From Nitrospirota bacterium (GTDB lineage Bacteria; Nitrospirota; Thermodesulfovibrionia; UBA6902; BMS3Bbin08), in NCBI GenBank assembly GCA_016208845.1, contig JACQXH010000239.1, forward strand, positions 1 to 12,483: DNA of 12,483 nucleotides, in the 5' to 3' direction. Positions 6,743-12,483 of the stretch are shown piece after piece. The notes below the pieces were generated by a model. It saw nothing but the letters and a program-made list of their open reading frames with translations, was not told where the DNA came from and made no database searches. Position numbers and translations under genes: made by a program. The number at the start of each line of letters is the position of its first letter. The stretch's first letter is position 1.

Positions 6743-7738
6743 TCAGCGTCTTTTTTTCTTTGCTGCGGATTTAGCCGGTTTTTTCTTCAGAGGCTTCCTT
6801 ACGGGTTTTTTACCTGAGACTTTTTTGATCTTTCTGGTCACAGGTCTCTTTTTGGGCCTGATCGCGGGTTTCTTTTTTTTGGGCTTCACTGTGATCTTCT
6901 TCTTGGTCTTAATTTTAGTTTTTATCTTTTTGGCGCCGGATTTTTTCTGTTTTGCTGTTTTTAATTTAGGTTTTTCTCCGGACATTTCTTCTTTTATACT
7001 ATTAGGAAGGGACTTTTTCAGCATCTCGCTTAGTTCCATGGCATTCTTAGGTGCATACCCAAGTGCGTCATTATTGAAATATATATAAACGTCTTTGCCA
7101 TGCTTAAGATGATCTTTTATTTTGTTTGCATCCTGTTTAAGCTGTTCAGTCGAATAATCTGTCGCATAATTTCCCGCCTCGCCGTGCCTCCGTATATATA
7201 TGAAGTTTGCGGTTAATGGAATTTCATTGACAAGTTCCGGCCAGTCTGCCATGCAGATAGCAATATTTGACTCTGATAAAAGCTTAAAGACCTTCTTGTT
7301 CATCCAGCTCTTGTGCCTGAACTCAAAAACATGCCGCACCGGATAGGGCTGCAGTAATTGAATGAAATCACTCAGGCTTTTCATGTTGGCCCTGAAATTA
7401 GGCGGCAGCTGCCATAGTACCACCTCGAATTTATTCATCAGGGGAGATGTGGTATTAAAGAATGTCGAAAGCGGCAGTTCCACATCCTTGAGTTTTTTTA
7501 TGTGGGTTATAAGGCGGCTGCCCTTAAGACTGAAACAGAAATGGGGCGGTGTCTCACCATGCCACCTCTCGAAAGCCTCCTTTTTCAGCAACCTGTAGAA
7601 TGTGACATTGAGCTCAACGGTGTTTAATTTTCCCACATAAAAAGAGAGCCATTTCTTGGGCGGCAGTTCCTCAGGGTAAAAATTACCCCTCCAGGAGTCA
7701 TATAAAAACCCGCTGCATCCGATTCTGCATTTTGGCAT
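6743..7738 (-). CDS. DUF72 (YecE-like) protein with long lysine-rich C-terminal tail
   Basis: Residues 1 to about 245 match the DUF72 TIM-barrel-like family: IGCSGFLYDSWRGNFYP at the start, LNTVELNVTFYRL, the FSLKGSRLITH strand, WQLPPNF, HVFEFRHKSW, FIYIRRHG and VYIYFNNDALGYAPKNA. The family is widespread; its reaction is not established. The start is set at ATG 7738, where family homology begins, rather than 7780, which would add 14 unrelated residues. AGG lies about 7 bases upstream. The last 78 residues (about 254-331; bases 6746-6979) are about half Lys/Arg with interspersed Pro/Ala, like histone-H1-type or AlgP-type tails. Such tails bind nucleic acid, so DNA or RNA association is inferred. 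Neighbours do not clarify function. Confidence 0.88.
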   Translation of the reverse strand: MPKCRIGCSGFLYDSWRGNFYPEELPPKKWLSFYVGKLNTVELNVTFYRLLKKEAFERWHGETPPHFCFSLKGSRLITHIKKLKDVELPLSTFFNTTSPLMNKFEVVLWQLPPNFRANMKSLSDFIQLLQPYPVRHVFEFRHKSWMNKKVFKLLSESNIAICMADWPELVNEIPLTANFIYIRRHGEAGNYATDYSTEQLKQDANKIKDHLKHGKDVYIYFNNDALGYAPKNAMELSEMLKKSLPNSIKEEMSGEKPKLKTAKQKKSGAKKIKTKIKTKKKITVKPKKKKPAIRPKKRPVTRKIKKVSGKKPVRKPLKKKPAKSAAKKKRR

Positions 7739-7793
7739 AATGCCTGTAAGTATACAACGAATACAAAAAAAATAGAACAAAATTTTTCATAAT

Positions 7794-8054
7794 TATCTTT
7801 TTAACCCAAAAAATGCAATAACATAGTGAGACAGCAGGCAAAAATGCCATCAAAACCTCTATAAAGCAACAAGATTTTATTAAAATCATGCGTCAGATTT
7901 ACTGTATAAAATCATACCGCTAAAAGCAGTTATCATAAAGTAACCAAAGGTGTTGTTCGAAACGAATCCGTGCCTTGCCGGACGAATAGAGTTTTTTTTG
8001 CCATCTTTGCCTGCTGTAATATGGGTCAATTGCATTTTCCGGGTTAAAAAGATA
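7794..8054. repeat. Element with 53-base terminal inverted repeats (MITE-like), copy A
   Basis: The left end 7794-7846 and the reverse complement of the right end 8002-8054 are both 53 bases and agree at about 40 positions with no gaps. They share TATCTTTTTAACCC, AAAATGCAAT and ACAGCAGGCAAA. About 155 bases lie between. It fills almost the whole gap between mnmA (stop 8063) and the DUF72 gene. It has no transposase and no clear target duplication. As RNA it would form a very long hairpin and could act as an mnmA 3' end. Confidence 0.75.
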
Positions 8055-8062
8055 TACCGGCC

Positions 8063-9181
8063 TTAAGGCGCTGCCTCACTTATTATCCCTCCTCCGATAA
8101 CTATGTCTCCATCATAAAACACCGCACTCTGCCCCGGAGCAGGGGCCCATTGGGGCGCATCAAATATAACCCTAACTGTTTTATTTTCAACAGGAATTAT
8201 TGAAGCTGGCGCCTCTTTCATCATAGATCGCACCTTGACCATGCCCCTTACCGGCCCTGCAAGTGATTTGCCCGATATCCAGTTTATTTCCCTGACAATT
8301 AAGGATCTTTTTTCAGCATCTTCTTTTGTACCCACCGTAATTATCTTTTTCTGCTTGTCGATGTCAACGACATAATTGGGTATTAACGATGATATGCCAA
8401 GTCCTTTCCTCTGCCCTATGGTATAAAATGCCACCCCCCTATGTTCTCCAATGATTTGTCCCTTCATATTAATAATATGGCCGGGTTCAACCGCGTTGGG
8501 CGCAAAGCCCTTTATAAAATCAGCGTATTTACCATTTTCGATAAAGCATATTTCCTGGCTCTCCGGCCTGATGGCACTGGCGAGCCCCAGCCCTTTTGCA
8601 ATGTCTTTTGTCGCAGATTTTTCTAATTCACCCAGAGGGAATACAGTTCTGGCAAGTTCCTCCTGATTCATTACATAAAGGACATATGACTGATCTTTTT
8701 GGGTATCAACGCCCTTAAGTAACAAGTGACGGGTAAAAAGTGACGAGTTATTAGCTTTTAATCCTGACCCTTGACCCCTGACCCCTGACCCCTTTATTAT
8801 TCTCGCATAGTGCCCTGTTGCTATGGCCTCAGCGCCAATCTCTATTGCCTTCCTGATCAGAAACTTGAATTTGATAAATTTATTGCACAGGATGCATGGA
8901 TTAGGCGTGATGCCCGAAATGTAGGCAGCGCAAAAATCTTCTATCACATAGCGGTAAAAATCATCTCTTACATCAACTGTATAATGTTCTATATTGAGTT
9001 TGCCTGCAACCTCTTTTGCGATCTCGATCGTTTCAACAGAGCAGCATATATTCGGATTCTTTCTGTCCCTCTGATCCCACAACTCAAAGCTCAAACCGAC
9101 AACATCATGTCCCTGGCTTTTGAGCAAATAGGCGGCCACAGAAGAGTCTACTCCGCCGCTCATGGCAACAACAACTTTCAT
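8063..9181 (-). CDS. mnmA: tRNA-specific 2-thiouridylase MnmA, with a repeat-derived insertion
   Basis: MnmA uses ATP and a relayed persulfide sulfur to 2-thiolate the wobble uridine (U34) of tRNAs for Lys, Glu and Gln. The 372-residue product shows the PP-loop AMSGGVDSSVAAYLL (6-20), the catalytic-Cys motif LCNKFIKF with Cys99, ATGHYARI (121-128), the QSYVLY motif (164-169) and the second Cys in SQEICF (Cys212). These are followed by the central and C-terminal beta-barrel domains (YTIGQRKGLGI, QWAPAPGQSAVFYDGD). ATG 9181 is chosen because GGAGG lies 7 bases upstream; TTG 9184 is less likely. Between HYARI and LLLKGVD the usual short loop is replaced by about 22 residues (130-151) encoded by tandem-repeat DNA. 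All motifs are intact, so the enzyme is probably active. Confidence 0.97.
   Translation of the reverse strand: MKVVVAMSGGVDSSVAAYLLKSQGHDVVGLSFELWDQRDRKNPNICCSVETIEIAKEVAGKLNIEHYTVDVRDDFYRYVIEDFCAAYISGITPNPCILCNKFIKFKFLIRKAIEIGAEAIATGHYARIIKGSGVRGQGSGLKANNSSLFTRHLLLKGVDTQKDQSYVLYVMNQEELARTVFPLGELEKSATKDIAKGLGLASAIRPESQEICFIENGKYADFIKGFAPNAVEPGHIINMKGQIIGEHRGVAFYTIGQRKGLGISSLIPNYVVDIDKQKKIITVGTKEDAEKRSLIVREINWISGKSLAGPVRGMVKVRSMMKEAPASIIPVENKTVRVIFDAPQWAPAPGQSAVFYDGDIVIGGGIISEAAP
8718..8792. repeat. Tandem-repeat DNA inserted in frame in mnmA
   Basis: Four tandem heptamers TGACCC(C/T) (8765-8792) lie beside two near-identical 11-mers AAGTGACGGGT and AAGTGACGAGT (8724-8734 and 8738-8748). The sequence is unlike the flanking conserved mnmA DNA and encodes a low-complexity Gly/Ser-rich loop. 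It keeps the reading frame. Confidence 0.75.
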
Positions 9182-9238
9182 CAAACATCCTCCAAGACAA
9201 ATATCTTTTAATCATAACAAAATTTTTCTTTATTCGTG

Positions 9239-9420
9239 TTTAGTTGCATTTAAAGAAACCACTGAGCGCACAGAGTTTAATAAAGAAGTTGAGAAGATAA
9301 GAAGTTATGAAGTTAAAAAGCAGACAATAACTATTTTTCTCTCATCTGCTTAACCTCCCAACTTCTCATCTTCTATCTAACTCTCAATATTCTGTGGTTA
9401 TTTGCATTTTTTGGGTTAAT
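9239..9420. repeat. Palindromic intergenic element, copy B
   Basis: The right end reads TTTGCATTTTTTGGGTTAA, matching the ends of element A. The left end (TTAGTTGCATTTAAAGAAACCAC) is a degenerate counterpart followed by TGAGCGCACAGAG. Inside, 9294-9324 and the reverse complement of 9345-9372 share AGAT-AGAAGTT--GA-GTTAA and AGCAGA, giving a long hairpin. It fills most of the gap between the methyltransferase and mnmA. It has no coding content. Confidence 0.65.
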
Positions 9421-9470
9421 CGGGAGAGGCGAAGATATAAGGCTTTCCAGGAAATAAGCGACCTTATAAA

Positions 9471-10346
9471 CTATTTGATCTTTCTTGCAATCAGAAGTTG
9501 GACGCAATTATGAGGCACTGGTAATGTCCAGGCCGGTAATTTCGAGGCAAACCGGCCTAAACGCCTTGATTCAAAAATACGTGCTAACTTCAGCATTATA
9601 TTGTTAAGCCCCACCCATGAGCAGTTCATAAGCCTATGGTCTAATATTTCAAATCCATTTTCAGTTATCAGATGTTTCAGGGCCTGTCTGCTGAAAATTG
9701 TGCAGTGGTCCGGCGGGTTAAGGTACCACCACCATCTTCCAAGTAATTTGGCAGTTAATGAATCAACAGCCCCGGTGTGAATTACCAGAAGCCCTCCATC
9801 CTTGAGCCTTTTGCGCAGATTCTTTATGAAAGAATCAGGCTCTTTTATATGCTCTATTACTTCTATTGCAGTCACTATGTCGAACGGCCCCTCAGGCGCA
9901 TTATAAGACAGTCCAACTGTTCCCTCTATATTTAAATTATCTTTCATCCATCGAACAGCGCTTGCTGATAGATCAAGCCCGTGAACAGACATGCCTGCCT
10001 TCCTCGCCTCATCCAGGAAGAAACCATAAGCGCAACCAACATCAAGTACAGAAATGGGACTTTTAAAGGACAAATGACTTTTTATATGCGACAATATTGT
10101 CCTGAAATTCCTGCGCAGCGGAAGAGATTGTTTGGCATAATCCATATATCCGCTCAAATTATCCTTTAAGGCACTGCTGAAATAACTATCATCATAATTA
10201 TTACCGGAGAATTTCGGGTCAGGTTCTTTCCCGAGAAAAAGCACCCCGCAGGAATTGCATGAATAATAAACATGCGTGCGTATCGAAAAGGACTGGATAT
10301 ATTGTGCACAGTTGCATACGGGGCAATTATCGGTCATTTCAGACAT
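9471..10346 (-). CDS. Class I SAM-dependent methyltransferase with N-terminal zinc ribbon
   Basis: The 291-residue product begins with a four-Cys zinc-ribbon-like segment (Cys8, Cys11, Cys30, Cys33; CPVC...CNSC). The Rossmann methyltransferase core follows: motif I VLDVGCAYG (100-108), acidic ribose-binding Asp125 at the end of strand 2 (GLDLS), then FDIVTAIEVIEHI (155-167) and LKDGGLLVIHT (181-191). The overall pattern is that of Methyltransf_23-type enzymes, which commonly sit in polysaccharide or glycan gene sets; UbiG-like relatives share the core. The substrate cannot be read from sequence. It follows the broken glycosyltransferase after 41 bases, so a shared glycan or lipid pathway is inferred. 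The start has no clear Shine-Dalgarno site; ATG 10337 (Met4) is an alternative. Confidence 0.88.
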   Translation of the reverse strand: MSEMTDNCPVCNCAQYIQSFSIRTHVYYSCNSCGVLFLGKEPDPKFSGNNYDDSYFSSALKDNLSGYMDYAKQSLPLRRNFRTILSHIKSHLSFKSPISVLDVGCAYGFFLDEARKAGMSVHGLDLSASAVRWMKDNLNIEGTVGLSYNAPEGPFDIVTAIEVIEHIKEPDSFIKNLRKRLKDGGLLVIHTGAVDSLTAKLLGRWWWYLNPPDHCTIFSRQALKHLITENGFEILDHRLMNCSWVGLNNIMLKLARIFESRRLGRFASKLPAWTLPVPHNCVQLLIARKIK

Positions 10347-10387
10347 GTTAAAAAGAGATCATAAACCTGATTAATAAAAGTTTTCTG

Positions 10388-11923
10388 CTATTTAAGTTCA
10401 AAGATATTTACTTCTTTATCCCATCCTGCGATCTCATCCTGTTCAATGTTAACTTCATATGCATATCTAGGATCGTCTTTTAATTTTATGTCAGCCATGT
10501 GAATATACCTTGAATCTTTTTTTAAATATTCAGTGATACCCGGGTTGTCAAATACCAAAAGGGACCTTGCACCCGCCGCCTTCAGTTCTCCCGTAATTCC
10601 CTCTGCATCTCCGGACAAAGGCCGTCCCAATAACTGTTTTTTCAGATAATACGCCAGGTAAATGTCTGTATGGGGCTTCTGGGATGATCTTATGAATGCA
10701 TATGGTGCGGGAAAATCAATTATACTGATTTCTTCGGCTATTTCCCTGTACGGATTGACATAATCAACCGTAATGATATTCTTAACGGATTTCAAAAGAT
10801 GCATGCATGGTTTTAACGCAAAGGCCGAAACAACGATCAGCAACAGATAAGAAGCCATCAGTCTTTTCCTCTTGTCTGGGATTAAATTCCCGATGCCGCT
10901 TTTAAATTCCTCAATAAAATGAAACAATAAGAAGAGATAGGCTGTCATTAAGGCATAAAATCGCCTTGGGTGCTTTGCCGTGATCAACAGCAGTCCGGAG
11001 CAGTAGATGCAGAATGTCAAGATTACCCACTTATATAAGAACCTCTTATCTTTATTCAGCGGATTAAGCAGCAACGCAACAGGGATAAGGGTCAATATTC
11101 CAATTATTAAGGCATAGTTAAAGTAAGGACTCTTATTTACAAAATGATTTAAAATGTATACTGCATTTTCCTTTATTAGATTGATCTGATGCATAAGATA
11201 TGCCCTGCTCTCAAAAGGAGACCATGTCTTAAATTTAACATCTGCCGGATCCTCATATACGTGAATCGCATTTGCGTCCCTCGGTTTATATAATCCCCCA
11301 ACGAAAAAAGGATGCCGCCTGTCCGTATCTTTAGGGCCTACTACTGCGTGGGTTATATTGCCTTTACTGCTGATAATTAAATGTCCATACTTTATTGAAA
11401 CAATGCCAACGAATACAGATGATATCAACAACATTCCCGCAACACCTGTCCCCCAGCTTTTTAATATTTTTTTCACGGGAAGGGCTTTTTGATCTCTATC
11501 GGCAAATCACCGTAAAAGCAGCAGCGCCGGAAAATGCACCATGAAGAACGGGAAGGCGTAATGGTGTATCATCATCGCAATAAACCGGATATTTTGTGAT
11601 AATCCGAACCTTAAAGATAAAAGCCAGCTGCTGAAAAGAAGCCCTATGCCGGTCAAAGCTACGGCTATCCTTGCCGAGGTCAGTCCGTCAAATCCAAAAT
11701 AGATGAATGGAGATATAAGCCAGATCAAAAGCAGCGACCAGCTGGAAGAGACCGATTGCAGGAATTTTCCTTCAGCAGCGTAGCCTGCCAATATAAGCTG
11801 GGATATACCGTCAGGATTAAGGGCAAATCTGTATGCGAAACCAAAAATAGACGCAAAAAATAAATAAAACACCAAAATGAGAGTAAATTGCTTTTTTTGT
11901 GTGGATGGAGAAATGATCTTCAT
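10388..11923 (-). pseudogene. GT-C type membrane glycosyltransferase, broken by an in-frame TGA
   Basis: Two open segments lie in one frame: 11923-11507 (138 residues, ending at TGA 11507-11509) and 11506-10388. The ten codons after the TGA read smoothly into KKILKSWGTGVAGM. Together they give a 511-residue polytopic protein. The first transmembrane helix lies near 13-30 and is followed by a loop with NPDGISQ, whose Asp could be the GT-C catalytic residue. Several further helices and a soluble C-terminal domain follow (about 230 to the end of the second segment). GT-C enzymes such as the GT39/ArnT group move sugars from polyprenyl-phosphate carriers on the outer face of the inner membrane. 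The jump from NIRFIAMM to HHYAFPFF appears to lack a helix pair expected there, suggesting an internal deletion as well. TGA is a genuine stop elsewhere (4426). A GTG at 11476 could restart the second part, but that is unlikely to yield a working enzyme. Confidence 0.75.
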
Positions 11924-11974
11924 GTTTTTATAGAGTTCATTTTATTTTACTGATAAGTTATCTTAAAGTCCAAA

Positions 11975-12142
11975 TTAATCCAAATAATGCAATTGACCAC
12001 AGGGGGCTCAGGGTTTGTAAGTTGTAATGAGGAGTATTTGAAAAATGAAGAAATTAAGGGTTAAATAATTATCTCTGTGCGCTCCCTGCCTGCCGGCAGA
12101 GGCAGGCAGGTGTGGTTTCTTGGAATGCATTTTCCTGGTTAA
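11975..12142. repeat. Palindromic intergenic element, copy C, with nested GC-rich palindrome
   Basis: The left end TTAATCCAAATAATGCAATTGACC resembles the ends of elements A and B. The right end AATGCATTTTCCTGGTTAA is its inverted partner. Near the right end it has CTCTGTGCGCTC and TGTGGTTTC, the words seen inverted at the left of element B, but split by a perfect palindrome CCTGCCTGCC-GGCAGA-GGCAGGCAGG (12085-12110). It has no coding content. It occupies most of the gap between the glycosyltransferase pseudogene and recN. Confidence 0.65.
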
Positions 12143-12176
12143 GAGGGGATTAATTAGCTGTTATTTTATACTTTGG

Positions 12177-12210
12177 TTGTTTTACGCAGAAATTTCTGTT
12201 AAATTTAAAC
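12177..12210 (+). promoter_or_regulatory. Possible recN promoter with overlapping near-palindrome
   Basis: TTGTTT (12177-12182), a 17-base spacer and TAAATT (12200-12205) end 8 bases before the recN ATG. The 13-mer GTTAAATTTAAAC (12198-12210), palindromic except one pair, overlaps the -10 and the expected start and could be an operator. The -35 is weak. It is not a good match to the E. coli LexA box. Confidence 0.35.
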
Positions 12211-12213
12211 ACT

Positions 12214-12483
12214 ATGCTCCGTGAGCTTCGCATCAAAAATCTCGCTATAATTGACGATGCCTCGGCTGATTTTGAAGGCGGGCTTAATGTCATCACAGGT
12301 GAAACAGGCGCCGGGAAATCTATACTGATAGATGCCCTGTGCCTTGCGCTTGGCGGGAGGGCGGAGAAAGAACTTATACGAAGCGGCGAAAAGGAAGCGG
12401 TCATAGAAGCATTCTTTGATTGCCCTCTCAGGATATCGGACCGCGCCCCCGTCCCTCTTCTGAATGATATGGGTATCAGCATG
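12214..12483 (+). CDS. recN: DNA repair protein RecN, N-terminal 90 residues (cut by window edge)
   Basis: RecN is an SMC-like ATPase that holds and organises DNA ends during double-strand-break repair. The visible part begins MLRELRIKNLAIIDD, with Walker A GETGAGKS at 29-36 followed by ILIDALCLALGGRA and SGEKEAVIEAFF, all characteristic of RecN rather than RecF or SMC. The frame is open to the last base; the coiled-coil arms and the Walker B half lie beyond the window. ATG 12214 is fixed by family homology (MLxxLxIxNLAII). No Shine-Dalgarno site precedes it, which fits a leaderless or very short-leader message. It is divergent from all other genes here. A minus-strand reading frame over 12150-12482 is only its shadow. 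Confidence 0.95.
   Translation, partial: MLRELRIKNLAIIDDASADFEGGLNVITGETGAGKSILIDALCLALGGRAEKELIRSGEKEAVIEAFFDCPLRISDRAPVPLLNDMGISM

Noticed and set aside
7698..7889. Minus-strand 63-codon hydrophobic frame
   Set aside because: It overlaps the DUF72 start and half of inverted-repeat element A; a hydrophobic look is expected from AT-rich DNA.
11507..11509. TGA read as selenocysteine or as a sense codon
   Set aside because: TGA ends another gene here (4426), and no Cys-like motif or stem-loop requirement suggests selenocysteine in a membrane glycosyltransferase.
12150..12482. Minus-strand 110-codon frame
   Set aside because: It is the antisense shadow of recN, whose plus-strand product is unmistakable.

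Overview
The window looks like chromosomal DNA of a Gram-negative, moderate-GC bacterium. A predicted outer-membrane-type lipoprotein, Shine-Dalgarno sites of the AGGAGG type and ordinary housekeeping genes (radA, mnmA, recN) support this. The PKD/YD-repeat and transglutaminase-like surface proteins, the DUF72 gene and the many palindromic intergenic repeats remind me of uncultured Nitrospirota or Desulfobacterota. That placement is inference, not proof. Nearly everything is on the minus strand; only recN at the right edge is on the plus strand.

Layout, read in the direction of transcription (right to left) after recN. (a) 12214-12483 is the start of recN, facing away from the rest. (b) 10388-11923 is a GT-C type membrane glycosyltransferase broken by one in-frame TGA and probably missing an internal piece. 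It is followed by a SAM methyltransferase (9471-10346). (c) 8063-9181 is mnmA, which carries an in-frame insertion of repeat DNA. (d) 6743-7738 is a DUF72 protein with a long lysine-rich tail. (e) 4426-6458 is radA followed 8 bases later by a LolA/LolB-like lipoprotein gene. (f) 3507-4425 has no gene. It holds a cluster of palindromes, a (CTGT)8 microsatellite, a perfect bidirectional terminator hairpin and a possible sigma-54 promoter. (g) 1-3506 is a three-gene set of secreted or surface proteins: a GIGTTTP-motif fibre-like protein, a YD-repeat/PKD protein, and a transglutaminase-like protein cut by the window edge. Close spacing suggests that at least the last two are co-transcribed.

The main unexplained structure is repeat DNA. 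Three intergenic elements (7794-8054, 9239-9420, 11975-12142) share related inverted ends with the core TTAAYCC..AATGCA. One has 53-base terminal inverted repeats. Smaller GC-rich palindromes are nested inside repeats at 3590-3606, 3747-3767 and 12085-12110. Two coding sequences have absorbed repeat DNA: mnmA at about residues 130-151, and the N-terminus of the transglutaminase-like protein. radA and probably recN have -10-like boxes 6-8 bases before the ATG and no Shine-Dalgarno site, so they may be leaderless. I did not see a CRISPR array, transposase, tRNA, rRNA or a clearly new multi-gene defence or metabolic system.
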